Notes: generated from the letters alone by a model not told the origin. A stretch of 64,000 bases of DNA from Dyella_B sp036746095 (GCF_036746095.1 NZ_DAIOEU010000014.1:19004-83003), one strand, 5' to 3'; counted from the stretch's first letter, positions 1 through 9,450 are shown. Program-made: numbers and translations.

Positions 1-2
1 GA

Positions 3-773
3 CTTCAATCACCGCTTTCGCAAGCATTGCAGTCAGCTGGATTTGCACTGATGCTGCCCGCGCAGCTTCCGTTGATCCGAAACGTGATGCGCGCCGTGCG
101 CGATCTCGAGCTCGATTGCCCGGTGGTCAATGCTTCTTATCCCGATGCCACCCATCCAGTTCTGGCCGCGGAAGGTTTGCAGCCGACCATCGGCGTCGGC
201 AACGCTGGCATGTTGTACGAAACCCTGCGTGGTCAATTGCGTGCGCGTCAGTTGAGCGCGAAGCCATACCTGTTCGCGCATCATGCACAAGTCACCCCTT
301 TTGCGCGCCATATAAGCTATGCGCCAGGCGAAGCGCCCTGGTTGTTCCTGGATGATCAACCTGCATCCATCGATCAATTCGTGACCGGTCCACTGCCTTC
401 GGGCCGCATGCTCAACGCGCTGACCGCCTCGCACGCGATCGCCATCATCGGCAGCTTGCTGACTGAGGACAGTGTGCTGCGCACGTCGGCGCCTGGCCCA
501 TTGGGGTTGCCGGGCGGATGGCCGGTGCAACTGTCAGCCAGGCAAGTCCGCCTGGATCTGCCGCCAGACATCGATGTCGAACGGGGTCTGGCTTATCAAC
601 GCCGTGCCGCCGTGGGCGACGGTATTGCGGCGATCGATGCCGACGGTACCGTGCATTTCACGGCAGCGGCGCAGGCCAGCCTCGCCATGCATGCCCCTGA
701 ACTGGCCGAGCCTTTGTCCCGACAAAGCGAAGCGGCCCGTGTTGCCTTGCTGACCAGTCGGCTAGCCGCATGA
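3..773 (+). CDS. Unrecognised protein of a glycan/natural-product cluster (5' partial)
   Basis: The reading frame is open from the left edge, so the start lies outside the window; a TTG at 27 is an internal codon rather than a convincing start. About 257 residues are visible. They are soluble, with no signal peptide or membrane segment, and contain the stretch CPVVNASYPDATHPVLAAEG followed by a glycine-rich TIGVGNAG, which recalls dehydrogenase-like folds but matches no family I can name. The stop codon overlaps the start of the amidotransferase gene (ATGA), so the two are translationally coupled and probably act in the same pathway. Function unknown. Confidence 0.6.
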   Translation, partial: LQSPLSQALQSAGFALMLPAQLPLIRNVMRAVRDLELDCPVVNASYPDATHPVLAAEGLQPTIGVGNAGMLYETLRGQLRARQLSAKPYLFAHHAQVTPFARHISYAPGEAPWLFLDDQPASIDQFVTGPLPSGRMLNALTASHAIAIIGSLLTEDSVLRTSAPGPLGLPGGWPVQLSARQVRLDLPPDIDVERGLAYQRRAAVGDGIAAIDADGTVHFTAAAQASLAMHAPELAEPLSRQSEAARVALLTSRLAA

Positions 774-2563
774 GCGCAGCACCTGCATTCTGCCTGGCCT
801 GGTTTCGCCGCGCCGAGCGCGATGGCACTCGTCCGATCGATCCGGTGACGCAAGCCTGGCTTGAGGGCCTGTCGCAAGGGCGTCATGCACGTCATTTCCA
901 GCAGGGCGCAGCAGGGTTGCTATCCAACGCGGCGCTGCATGTAAAAGGCGACGACCTGGTGGCTTTGCGCAGCGATGCCGATGACACGGCTTTGGCTATG
1001 GCGCTCGCCGATCAGGACGAGACGTCCCTCGCGGCCGCCACGCAACCGTTTGTGGCCATGGTGCTGCGTCGTGGCGGACATGCGCTGGAATTGTTTCGCG
1101 ATCCGCTAGGGCAATTTCCCTTGTTCTATCAGGACAACGGGCAGTTGTTGGTGGCATGTACCAGCCTGGATGTGTTGCTGACGCGCCCGGGATGGCAGCG
1201 CAGGCTTGACCGCAATGCCGCGTGTCACTACCTGGCATTCGGTACGGCCGGACTGGGCCGCACGTTGGAAGCTGGTACGCGTGCATTGCCAGCCGCGCAC
1301 GCGTTGCACGTGCGTTCGCGTGAAGGACCCTACTTGCGCCGTTACTGGTCGCCGCTGGCTGTGCCCGGCGTGAAGGTGCTTGAAGGTGATGACGAGCACG
1401 AGCTGCGCGATGAACTCGATGCGTCCATCCGCCATGCCGTCACCGGGCGCGCTGCCATGTTGTTGTCGGGCGGTATCGATTCAGGGTACATGGCGCACGT
1501 GCTGGGCGACGCACAAGCCTCCAACGACATTGACGCCTACACCGTACGTTTCATCACGCCTGGCGTAAAGCATGAGTGCGAGGCGGCGGCACGTTCGGCA
1601 GCCAGTGCAGGCATCCGCCATCACAGCATAGCGATGAGCACCGCCGATGCGGTGGCACGGTTGCCGGAAGTGTTGCGCGGGTCTCAGCCACGCAGCGCAT
1701 GGTCGACGCTGACGCATGCGCATCTGTTCGACGCCATTCGTGCGAATGGCCACCGGCGGCTGCTCTCAGGTCTTGGCGCGGACGAAGTATTCGGGGGTTA
1801 CGCACGTTACATCCGGAGCTATCTGCGCTTTCGCGCCTTGCTCGATGCGCAGGATGACGAGGATTACGAGGCATGCCTGGACGACGTGCTCGCGCGGCAT
1901 GACGTGGCTGGCAATACGTTGTACACGGGTGTGGCGCGCTTCCTGGATGACGAAGCCATGCAGCAGGCGCTCGGCCCGCAATTGGCCGGTTGGACACACG
2001 TGGGCGAGACCATCCGTTTCTACCGTGAGGCACGTGAAATACGCCCGCGTGCGCATCTGTTCGAATTGATGGTGGCCTACGAATGCCAGCACCGCGTGCC
2101 GGACCTGTTGCTGTCTGGCTTCGATGTGGATGCTGCGCGGCTGGGTATGGCGGTACGTTACCCATTCCTGGCATCGCATATTGCCGGTTTGGCATGTCGC
2201 CTGGGGGCCACGGAGCGATTCAATCTGGTTGGCGAAGTCTGGAAGAACAAGGTTGCGTTACGGCGAATCGCGGCTACCCGTTTGCCGCAGGAAGTCTTCG
2301 ACCGTGCGGCGATGACGTTCGGGGCACCCTTCGTGGCCTGGTTGGGAGATCGCTCATTCCGGCAACTGATCGACGCCACGCTGGAAGGCGATGGCGCGTG
2401 GCCGGAGGGTTTGCTTGATAGGAAGTGGGTAGATGCGCTGGTGCGTCACGTTGCAGCGCTCGATCCGCACGCATCGCCACCAGCGGCTGCCGAACAACTA
2501 TGGGCGGTGATCACGCTCGTGGCGTGGTATCGAAAATGGATTCGCAACGAGGAGATCGGATGA
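770..2563 (+). CDS. Asparagine-synthetase (AsnB)-like amidotransferase lacking the glutaminase cysteine
   Basis: The 597-residue protein has the two-domain class B asparagine synthetase layout. The C-terminal synthetase domain has the pyrophosphate-binding loop SGGIDS at residues 233-238 and a second conserved stretch GLGADEVFGGY. The N-terminal glutaminase-like domain starts MSAAPAF, so the catalytic Cys that must be residue 2 is absent. Such Cys-less proteins either take free ammonia or adenylate a carboxylate for intramolecular closure, as in beta-lactam and carbapenam synthetases (family knowledge). Among glycosyltransferases, the likeliest role is amidation of a uronic acid or other carboxylate in a glycan, as in WbpS-type proteins. 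No lasso-peptide partner genes are present. It overlaps both neighbouring genes. Confidence 0.88.
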   Translation: MSAAPAFCLAWFRRAERDGTRPIDPVTQAWLEGLSQGRHARHFQQGAAGLLSNAALHVKGDDLVALRSDADDTALAMALADQDETSLAAATQPFVAMVLRRGGHALELFRDPLGQFPLFYQDNGQLLVACTSLDVLLTRPGWQRRLDRNAACHYLAFGTAGLGRTLEAGTRALPAAHALHVRSREGPYLRRYWSPLAVPGVKVLEGDDEHELRDELDASIRHAVTGRAAMLLSGGIDSGYMAHVLGDAQASNDIDAYTVRFITPGVKHECEAAARSAASAGIRHHSIAMSTADAVARLPEVLRGSQPRSAWSTLTHAHLFDAIRANGHRRLLSGLGADEVFGGYARYIRSYLRFRALLDAQDDEDYEACLDDVLARHDVAGNTLYTGVARFLDDEAMQQALGPQLAGWTHVGETIRFYREAREIRPRAHLFELMVAYECQHRVPDLLLSGFDVDAARLGMAVRYPFLASHIAGLACRLGATERFNLVGEVWKNKVALRRIAATRLPQEVFDRAAMTFGAPFVAWLGDRSFRQLIDATLEGDGAWPEGLLDRKWVDALVRHVAALDPHASPPAAAEQLWAVITLVAWYRKWIRNEEIG

Positions 2564-3432
2564 TGGTCAGCATCGCCTGCAAAGTGTCAGATCTGGTCGG
2601 CGAGGAAAACTGGGCCGACGCGTTGCGTCGCCGCGCCGTAGCAGTTCGCCGGGACATTGCCGAAGCCCTTTATCACACGGGTGGCGGGCATTACGGCGGT
2701 AGCTTCAGTGCAGTGGAGCTCTTGCTGACGATCTACACGCGTCATCTACGCATCGATCCTGCACGTCTCCACGATCCTGCGCGCGACCGCTTTGTACTGT
2801 CCAAAGGACATGCCGCCATCGGGCTGTATGCCGTGTTGCGCAGCCTGGGATGGCTGGAAGAGCCGCTTGACAGCTACGCCACCTTTGGCTCGCCGCTGGA
2901 AGGGCATCCCGACATGACTGCGGCACCATGGGTCGACTGGTCGACCGGATCGCTGGGGCAGGGTCTGTCAGCTGCACTAGGCATGGCGATCGGTTTGCGC
3001 CGTTATAACCGTCATGTGTGGGCGCTGCTCGGTGATGGAGAATGCCAGGAGGGACAAGTGTGGGAGGCGGCGATGCTCGCAGGCCTGCTCAAGCCGGACA
3101 ACCTGCACGTGATCGTGGATTTGAACCGGTACCAGGAGTTCGGCTGGCGCCTGGCTCAGCAGCACGCATCACCGATCGAGCCAGTACCGGATATGGCCGA
3201 GAAATGGCGCGCCTTTGGTTGGGATGTCATCGAATGCGACGGCCATGACATAGAGGCCATCGACCTGGCGTGCAGCGAATCGATGGCGCGCGCGCGGCCA
3301 TGCATGATTCTCGCGGCAACACGCAAGGGACAGGGTGCTGCATTGACTCAAAGCGATCCGGCGCGTTTTCACTGTACCGACGTTTCCGCGGATGAGCATG
3401 CAGCCATCCTTGCCGGGCTGGAGCAGCCATGA
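2560..3432 (+). CDS. Transketolase, N-terminal (thiamine diphosphate-binding) subunit
   Basis: This 290-residue protein is the pyrophosphate-binding half of transketolase. It has HTGGGHYGG near the N terminus, LSKGHAAIGLYA, STGSLGQGLSAALGMA, and the thiamine-diphosphate motif beginning GDGECQEGQVWEA around residue 157 and ending in VDLN. I chose the ATGATG at 2560, which overlaps the previous stop; an in-frame start further upstream would lie deep inside the amidotransferase gene. The C-terminal half follows as a separate gene overlapping by 4 bases. Split transketolases occur in archaea and in secondary-metabolite or polysaccharide clusters, where they move two-carbon ketol units. The substrate here is unknown. 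Confidence 0.93.
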   Translation: MMVSIACKVSDLVGEENWADALRRRAVAVRRDIAEALYHTGGGHYGGSFSAVELLLTIYTRHLRIDPARLHDPARDRFVLSKGHAAIGLYAVLRSLGWLEEPLDSYATFGSPLEGHPDMTAAPWVDWSTGSLGQGLSAALGMAIGLRRYNRHVWALLGDGECQEGQVWEAAMLAGLLKPDNLHVIVDLNRYQEFGWRLAQQHASPIEPVPDMAEKWRAFGWDVIECDGHDIEAIDLACSESMARARPCMILAATRKGQGAALTQSDPARFHCTDVSADEHAAILAGLEQP

Positions 3433-4349
3433 AACTCGCCGAACATCTTGCCGACCTGCTATGCGCACGTGCGAACGAGGACAAAGCGCTTTTCGTTCTC
3501 GATGGCGACCTGGCCGATTCCGATGGTGCCGACCGCTTTGCAGTTCTCTACCCGGAACGCTTCCTGATGGCTGGCATTGCCGAGCAAAACCTGCTGGGCG
3601 TTGCCGCGGGTCTGGCCAGTACCGGGATGAAGCCGTGGGCGTTCTCGTTTGCTGCTTTCCTGGTGTATCGCGCGTACGACCAGATCCGCGTGGGCATCGC
3701 GCAGTCCCGGCAGCCAGTGGTACTGGTTGGCTCACATGCCGGCGCACTCGCCGCACGCAACGGCAAATCACACGCCACCTTGAACGACATCGCCCTGATG
3801 TCCACGCTGCCTCACATGCATGTGTACGCACCGGCCGATCATGCGGACCTTGCCTGGCTGGTGCCAGAACTGAGCATGCATCCGCGCGCGGCCTACCTGC
3901 GCCTGCCACGCGCCGATATCGATGCGTTGCCCATGCTGGGCGGCGAGCCCGGACCGATACGAGTGCTGGCACCGCCCGCGTCGCGCACGATCATAAGCAC
4001 AGGCTTGGCCACACATTGGGCGTCGACCTTGGTCAAGGCACTGGTTGCGCAAGGCGAAACAATCGGCTTGATCCACCTGCCGCAGCTGAAACCCTTGCCT
4101 GACCTGGAGCCTTTGCTCGAAGACGTCGACACGCTTATCAGCATCGAAGATCACGTCGTGCTTGGTGGGCTGGGTTCTCTCTTGCAGGACCGCTTTCCGC
4201 GGCGAGCGGTCACCAAGCTTGGCTGGCCGGTCAGCTTTGCTGGTGCGTCTGGCAGCGATGAGGACCTTCGCCGTGCCCACATGCTTGATGCCGTAGGCCT
4301 GCTGCATGCCGTTTCTTGTGTGGAACCCGAAAGGAGGCAAGCATGTTGA
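3429..4349 (+). CDS. Transketolase, C-terminal (pyrimidine-binding) subunit
   Basis: The 306-residue partner of the preceding gene carries the PYR domain, with the catalytic glutamate in MAGIAEQNLLGVAAG and the following FSFAAFLVYRAYDQIR, and then the C-terminal transketolase domain. It should assemble with the N subunit so that each thiamine diphosphate site is formed between them. It starts ATGA over the previous stop and ends inside the start region of the glycosyltransferase gene, so stoichiometric coupled translation is likely. Homologues include the pyrimidine halves of DXP synthase, but the length and separate N subunit favour a transketolase-like reaction. Confidence 0.92.
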   Translation: MKLAEHLADLLCARANEDKALFVLDGDLADSDGADRFAVLYPERFLMAGIAEQNLLGVAAGLASTGMKPWAFSFAAFLVYRAYDQIRVGIAQSRQPVVLVGSHAGALAARNGKSHATLNDIALMSTLPHMHVYAPADHADLAWLVPELSMHPRAAYLRLPRADIDALPMLGGEPGPIRVLAPPASRTIISTGLATHWASTLVKALVAQGETIGLIHLPQLKPLPDLEPLLEDVDTLISIEDHVVLGGLGSLLQDRFPRRAVTKLGWPVSFAGASGSDEDLRRAHMLDAVGLLHAVSCVEPERRQAC

Positions 4350-5179
4350 GTCTCATCGTCACTTGGCGCGACCGGGATGAACTGACTCGCGCGCTGCCTT
4401 CGATGCTCGCTTCCGTAGATAGCGTCAACGGCGAGCTGATCATCGTGAATTTCGGCGGAGACGCGCAGCGCCTGGATGCACAACTGAAAAATTCTGCCGA
4501 TCGCGTGCGCGTCATCAGCGGGCCGCCGCAGCGTTATTTCCACAAAGCTGTGGCCAACAATCTGGGTGCCCATTTCGCTCAGCACGCGCTGCTGTTCTTT
4601 TGCGACTGCGACATCATCCTTCCGGAAGGACTGGTGTCCGCGCTCACCATGCGCGTGCTGGCCTCGCCGGGGCATTTCGCTACCCTTGCCGGCGTGCGCG
4701 AAACCGAAACCAATTCCCGTGGCGGCCAGCACGTCGTTTCGTTTGGCTATCAACTGGACATCAAGACTGCCGACGGTCGCCGGCTGCGGATCGTGGACAA
4801 CGAAGAAGACGCCACCGATGGCACGCGCCAGGCACCCGGGCTGTTGTTTGTGCGCAAGGACGACTTCCACCGCGTCAACGGCTACAACGGACAATTGCAT
4901 GGCTGGGGCTGGGAAGACCAGGACATGATTTCCAGATTGACACTTGGCGCCGGGCTGACGCGCATCAATGAAGGACATGCCCTGCATATTTCGCATGATG
5001 ACGTTGGGCGCATTGCGGCCTACCCGCCAGTCTCCTCGCGCTGGGAGAGTCGCGACCGGATGTTCCGCACGGCACTGGCAAACTATGACGATGCCAATTT
5101 CATGGGGAGCTTCGGCAAGGACTGCGTAAATTACGCCGACTTTACCGACAGTGTGGCGGTGCATGGAGGACTGGAGTGA
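4343..5179 (+). CDS. GT-A glycosyltransferase with galactosyltransferase-type C-terminal motif
   Basis: The start ATG at 4343 has a strong ribosome site (AAGGAGG at 4331-4337). The 278-residue protein begins LSLIVTWRDRDELTRALPSM, a family 2-like nucleotide-binding start. It has a DCD metal-binding motif in LLFFCDCDIILPEGL, and near residue 190 HGWGWEDQDMISRL, the acceptor-site motif of the Glyco_transf_7C domain of beta-1,4-galactosyltransferases. It is cytoplasmic, with no membrane segment, and is expected to transfer a sugar from a nucleotide donor onto the glycan built by this cluster. Donor and acceptor cannot be told from sequence. Confidence 0.88.
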   Translation: MLSLIVTWRDRDELTRALPSMLASVDSVNGELIIVNFGGDAQRLDAQLKNSADRVRVISGPPQRYFHKAVANNLGAHFAQHALLFFCDCDIILPEGLVSALTMRVLASPGHFATLAGVRETETNSRGGQHVVSFGYQLDIKTADGRRLRIVDNEEDATDGTRQAPGLLFVRKDDFHRVNGYNGQLHGWGWEDQDMISRLTLGAGLTRINEGHALHISHDDVGRIAAYPPVSSRWESRDRMFRTALANYDDANFMGSFGKDCVNYADFTDSVAVHGGLE

Positions 5180-6183
5180 ATCGCGCCAAACCTCTGTTGT
5201 CCGCATGCATCATTGCGCGTGACGAGGCAGCGACATTGCCGCGGTGCATCGCCTCGCTGCAGGGTTTGTGCGATGAGATTCGCGTGCTTGACACCGGCTC
5301 GCGCGACGCCACCATCGACGTGGCGCAATCGTTGGGCGCCCTGGTCGAGACGGATACCTCGTGCAACGGCGATGACGGCCTGATTGTCGATTTCGCGCAA
5401 GCACGCAACACCTGCTTGCGGCTGGCCCGCGGCAGCTGGATCCTGCAGATCGATGCCGACGAGGTATTGCGCTCAGGGCACAGGGCGCTATGCGAAGTCA
5501 TGCGACGTGACGATGCCGACGTGCTTGGCATTACCTTGAGCAATGAGTCGACCGCCTGGGTGGGAACGCGCTTTTTTCGCGCCAGCGCCGCCCGCGGTTA
5601 CATCGGGCGCGTGCACGAGCGCCTGGATTTCCAAGGACGTTACGTGGCCGCTCGCGACATTGTGATCGAAAATCACCCTGACAAGACCGGCAAGGAATCG
5701 TCTCCGGCCAGGAACCTGCGCTTGCTGCGCATGGGACTGGAAGAGAACCCGCGTGATTCGCGGTCCTGGTTCTATCTTGGCAACGAGCATCGGCGCGTGC
5801 ATGCGTTTGACGCCGCGATTGAGGCCTATCGCACCTGTATACAGGTGGCGCGCCCGGGTGCGGCGTCAGCTTTTCACTCGCGTTACTACCTGGCTGTGTG
5901 CCAATTTCTCAGCGATCGCTATCATGAAGCACTGCAAGCGGTCGATGCAGCCATCGCGACCGATTCCCGCTATGCCGAGGGGCACTGCCTGCGCGGGGAC
6001 ATTCATCTCATGCTCGACGACGAGCAGGCTGCCACCGCCGATTACGAGCTCGCGCTGCGTTGCGGAGCGCCACCGGCCGATGCTCTGTTTGCCGTCGATC
6101 CACAATGCTATGGATCCTACCCCGCGACTCGCCTGCAGCGATTGGCTGCCGCTCAACCCATACAAGGTGCCAAGACTCCATGA
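5176..6183 (+). CDS. Family 2 glycosyltransferase with C-terminal TPR-like repeats
   Basis: The gene starts with GTG overlapping the preceding TGA, behind GGAGG at 5166-5170. The 335-residue protein opens SACIIARDEAATLPRCIASL, then VLDTGSRDAT and LQIDADEVL, giving the nucleotide-binding and DxD motifs of SunS/WaaE-type GT2 enzymes. From about residue 190 it has helical pairs such as SWFYLGNEHRRVHAFDAAIE and RYHEALQAVDAAIATDSRYA, which are TPR-like and common in this subfamily for acceptor or partner binding. It lacks membrane segments and lies in the coupled run between another glycosyltransferase and the acyltransferase. Confidence 0.88.
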   Translation: MNRAKPLLSACIIARDEAATLPRCIASLQGLCDEIRVLDTGSRDATIDVAQSLGALVETDTSCNGDDGLIVDFAQARNTCLRLARGSWILQIDADEVLRSGHRALCEVMRRDDADVLGITLSNESTAWVGTRFFRASAARGYIGRVHERLDFQGRYVAARDIVIENHPDKTGKESSPARNLRLLRMGLEENPRDSRSWFYLGNEHRRVHAFDAAIEAYRTCIQVARPGAASAFHSRYYLAVCQFLSDRYHEALQAVDAAIATDSRYAEGHCLRGDIHLMLDDEQAATADYELALRCGAPPADALFAVDPQCYGSYPATRLQRLAAAQPIQGAKTP

Positions 6184-7367
6184 ATGGACAAATAATTCCG
6201 AACCGTGAGCGCGACGGGCGCAATCTCTACATAGACATGCTGCGCGGCGTCTCCATTTTGCTGGTGATGTTATTGCACTACACGCTTTCCTATCGGTTGG
6301 TGTCCAGCCCGTTACGGAAGTGGATTCCCGCTCCCACCTTGCATGCCATTTTCTATAACGGCAACTATGGCGTGTCGATGTTCTTCGTGATTTCCGGATT
6401 TCTTATCACTTCCAACATCATCACTCGCTACCAGTCGTTGTCCGGCATTGACGTGCTGCATTTTTATAAGCTTCGCCTATTCAGGCTTTACCCGCTGGTA
6501 GTGCTTGCCCTGATCATCATCACCGCATTGGGGCTGGCCGGACTGTCGAAGTTCTCCAACATTTCGCACAAGGTCCCGCTGGGCAATGCCTACTTCATCA
6601 TTGCCGACCTGTCGGTGCTTACCTTCTGGCACAACGTACTGATGGAGATGGTTGGCTACTTCAATTACGCCATGAACATCTATTGGTCGTTGTCCGTGGA
6701 AGAGGTGTTCTATCTGCTTTATCCACTGGTGCTGCTGGTACTCCGCCGGCGATGGCAGCTGCTGTGCCTGGCTGGCATCTGCCTGGTAGTGGCGCCCATC
6801 TACCGCGAGATACATAAGGACAACGAACTGTTCTTCATGTACGGCAACCTTGCCTGTGTCGACATGCTGACGTATGGATGTATCGCGGCCGTCATCAGCC
6901 GCAGTGTGCAATGGAAAGCCACGCTGCGTGCGCCGCTTGCCGTAGCGGCCCTGATAGCCGCCGGTTGGATTTATTTGCGCGGCATTCCTGGCAACGAAGC
7001 GCTAGGCGCAACCTGGCTCGGCCTTTTCACTGCCATATTTCTAGTGGCTGTATCCCGGCTTCAGGCGGGCACGTTCGCGCGTCGGCTGGCCGGTCCGCTG
7101 GCCTGGCTGGGATCGCACAGCTATGAAATGTACCTCTTCCACATTGTGGTGCTGGGCATCATGGTGGAGCTTGTGCCAAGGACCGCCATGACGATGGAGC
7201 GCAAGCTGACGATGTTCGTGCTGTTCTTCGTCCTGTCCACGCTGGTGGCCTGGGCTGCGGCGCGCTTTCTTGGCAATCCGCTCAATCGCTACTTGCGGCG
7301 GCGTTACGCGCGACATGGCACAACCCTCGCGGCAAGCACGGGCACGGTCGCTGCTGATGTCATCTAG
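6180..7367 (+). CDS. Membrane O-acyltransferase (acyltransferase 3 / OafA family)
   Basis: Start ATG at 6180 overlaps the upstream stop (ATGA), giving 395 residues; a longer open frame runs back inside the previous gene and is not credible. The N terminus NLYIDMLRGVSILLVMLLHY and the later GVSMFFVISGFLITSNII carry the conserved Arg and His and the glycine motif of integral-membrane acyltransferase 3 proteins. Next come WSLSVEEVFYLLYPLVLL and about ten hydrophobic helices. Relatives O-acetylate lipopolysaccharide, capsule or peptidoglycan at the inner membrane. It is the last gene of the overlapping run, so it probably decorates that cluster's glycan. Confidence 0.92.
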   Translation: MNGQIIPNRERDGRNLYIDMLRGVSILLVMLLHYTLSYRLVSSPLRKWIPAPTLHAIFYNGNYGVSMFFVISGFLITSNIITRYQSLSGIDVLHFYKLRLFRLYPLVVLALIIITALGLAGLSKFSNISHKVPLGNAYFIIADLSVLTFWHNVLMEMVGYFNYAMNIYWSLSVEEVFYLLYPLVLLVLRRRWQLLCLAGICLVVAPIYREIHKDNELFFMYGNLACVDMLTYGCIAAVISRSVQWKATLRAPLAVAALIAAGWIYLRGIPGNEALGATWLGLFTAIFLVAVSRLQAGTFARRLAGPLAWLGSHSYEMYLFHIVVLGIMVELVPRTAMTMERKLTMFVLFFVLSTLVAWAAARFLGNPLNRYLRRRYARHGTTLAASTGTVAADVI

Positions 7368-7419
7368 GCCATTCATTTCAACGCAAAAGGCCGGTCTCCG
7401 GCAGGTGTGACGTAACACC

Positions 7420-8544
7420 ATGCCGGTTATCGCATATCGCATCGAAGCACGGAGGCGGACCGATCCGCTTGCGACAGCATCCATCAATGATTTCCTGCTT
7501 GTGCAAGATGGTGAAGGGATCGCGATCGACACCTTGCTCATCGCACCGCACATCACGCCCTATTGCATCGATCTGTTCGGGAAGGGCATCGTGCTGGTTG
7601 AGCTGCCGGCGGAGGTCGATCTCTCTGCCTATCCCTTCTTATACGAGGCGCAATATCGGTTTGCGAAGCGCGTGTACACAATCGGCCTGGACGAGTTCAA
7701 TGCCGCCTGTGAGACGCTGCCCATGCCCGCGCACGTATTGTTGCTGCATTCGACGGGCCGATGCGGTTCCACTTTGTTGACGAAGGCGCTCAACGCAGTC
7801 AACGGTGTCAGGGCCTTGTCCGAGCCAGATATCTTCACCCAGCTTGCCATGTCCGGGCGTTTGGAGAACGGCGCTACGCGTGACGCATTCGTACGGTTGT
7901 ATCGTCATTGCTTGAAGCTGTTCTGCCGAGGCAGTGAGAATCTTTCCGTGTTGAAGTTCAGGAGCGTTGTGTGCGAGCACGCCGATTATTTGGCCGCTGC
8001 GCTGCCTGCTGCAAAGAGCCTGTTCCTGTATCGCAATGCGCTGGACGTTGCCATCTCGACCGCACGCATCATGAGGCGCTCGCTTTCGGGCTGGCAATTG
8101 AACGAGCGCGAGCGCCGCGTCTGGTCGCTGTTGACGCCGCTGCTGGCTACCCTTGGGCCAATGGTCGACGCATATGATCTGCTGGCATCCCTTTGGGCGG
8201 GACCCGTGCTGCGTTATTTGCATCAGCACGAAACCGGACGATGGCTTGGCGCCCTTCGCTATGAGGAACTGGTACACAACGGGCTGGGGGTGGTGCGTGT
8301 CGTGTTGGCCGGTTGCGGTGTCCATGCGGACAACCTGCGTGCCCTGGATCGGGTCTTTGAAACCGATTCGCAGGCTGGCAGCCATTTGGCCATCCATGGT
8401 CGCGTGCCTGATCCGCTGCTGGAAGCGGAGCTGACGGATCCGCAATTTGCAAGGCGCCTTTGGCGAAGCTTCGCCAGGATCGACCCCAGGCTACATCAAG
8501 CGATGATTTTGCCGGGGACGTTTCCCAACTTTTTGGCGGGATAG
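7420..8544 (+). CDS. Sulfotransferase-like P-loop protein
   Basis: This 374-residue protein has an N-terminal region of about 100 residues with no known match, then LLLHSTGRCGSTLLTKAL around residues 108-125. That stretch is a good 5'-phosphosulfate-binding loop of the PAPS-dependent sulfotransferase fold. SLFLYRNALDVAISTARIM around residue 205 fits the 3'-phosphate-binding motif with Arg and Ser. RYEELVHNG matches the typical third block. It follows the acyltransferase after a 52-base gap. Sulfation of a glycan or small molecule is the simplest reading. Alternatives are a kinase or another P-loop transferase. Confidence 0.72.
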   Translation: MPVIAYRIEARRRTDPLATASINDFLLVQDGEGIAIDTLLIAPHITPYCIDLFGKGIVLVELPAEVDLSAYPFLYEAQYRFAKRVYTIGLDEFNAACETLPMPAHVLLLHSTGRCGSTLLTKALNAVNGVRALSEPDIFTQLAMSGRLENGATRDAFVRLYRHCLKLFCRGSENLSVLKFRSVVCEHADYLAAALPAAKSLFLYRNALDVAISTARIMRRSLSGWQLNERERRVWSLLTPLLATLGPMVDAYDLLASLWAGPVLRYLHQHETGRWLGALRYEELVHNGLGVVRVVLAGCGVHADNLRALDRVFETDSQAGSHLAIHGRVPDPLLEAELTDPQFARRLWRSFARIDPRLHQAMILPGTFPNFLAG

Positions 8545-8567
8545 ATACGACATGACGCTCTCGGGAA

Positions 8568-9443
8568 ATGAAAATGGAACCACATCACTTTGTATTTATT
8601 TGTCAGGGCGGTGAACTGGAAGCGAAATCGGTGCTGTTTGCAGCATCGTTCCGGTGCCGTGCGAATGGATACCACCATTTGACGGCGGCCATTCCGGGGC
8701 CGGCCGAGTTATGGCCCCAGCCCGAACCGCAAACTCTTCAGACGCTTGAGTCCCTTGGGGTTCGCCTTAGCCATGTCCAGAACAGCGTCGGCCGCGACTA
8801 CCCCTATGGCAATAAGATGGAATGTTTGTCGATTCCGACGGATTGTTCCGCTACGGTGTATATCGACAGCGACATATTGATGATGCGCGACTTTGGCGAT
8901 GACGTGCTCCCAGAGCGACCGCTATGCGCCGTCCCCGCAAGTTTGAGCCATGCCAAGGAACACGAATGGGCTAGCTTCTATGCCGCATACGGCCTGGACA
9001 TGCCGGAGTGGCGCCAATTGACGTTGATCTCGCAGGAGCCGACCCCTCCATATTTCAATGGTGGCTTGCTTGTCGTGCGTAACGTGCCGGCATTTGGAGA
9101 GACCTGGGCGGAAAGCTGTCGAACACTGAGAGAGATACCTGGGATCCCGAACAAGATACGCAACCGATTTCTTGACCAGTTTGGCGTTACGATCGCAGCT
9201 GCCAGACTGAATCTGGAAATAAGCATGCTTCCCATGCAATGGAATTTTCCAAGCTGGAGTCTTGAGCTTGGCGATCAGCCCACGCCAATCTTTTTCCATT
9301 ACCAGACGGCAGAACGCTTGCTGCAGGAGGATCGCATCGTGACGTCGGTAAAAGAGGTGTGCGAGCAGTATCCTCGAGTGCAAGCCGTTTTCGGCCGCTT
9401 CCCCGCTTACGCACAATTGCTTGGATCAGCTGAGCACCCATGA
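8568..9443 (+). CDS. GT-A fold glycosyltransferase-like protein
   Basis: The 291-residue product has a GT-A-like core. An N-terminal beta-strand region (HHFVFICQGGELEAKSVLFA) is followed by ATVYIDSDILMMRDF, with a DSD metal motif near residue 105. Then come PYFNGGLLVVRN, FLDQFGVTIAAARLN and a late IFFHYQ with a conserved-looking His, an arrangement like GT8 or related nucleotide-sugar transferases. ATGs at 8568 and 8574 are both possible; GGGA at 8563-8566 spaces better to 8574. It probably belongs to the upstream glycan cluster. The sugar is unknown. Confidence 0.65.
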   Translation: MKMEPHHFVFICQGGELEAKSVLFAASFRCRANGYHHLTAAIPGPAELWPQPEPQTLQTLESLGVRLSHVQNSVGRDYPYGNKMECLSIPTDCSATVYIDSDILMMRDFGDDVLPERPLCAVPASLSHAKEHEWASFYAAYGLDMPEWRQLTLISQEPTPPYFNGGLLVVRNVPAFGETWAESCRTLREIPGIPNKIRNRFLDQFGVTIAAARLNLEISMLPMQWNFPSWSLELGDQPTPIFFHYQTAERLLQEDRIVTSVKEVCEQYPRVQAVFGRFPAYAQLLGSAEHP

Positions 9444-9450
9444 GTTGCAT

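Noticed and set aside
770..4349. Lasso-peptide or beta-lactam biosynthesis suggested by the AsnB-like protein
   Set aside because: No precursor peptide, B-type protease, or carboxyethylarginine-type synthase is seen. Neighbours are glycosyltransferases, acyltransferase and sulfotransferase-like, so glycan modification fits better.
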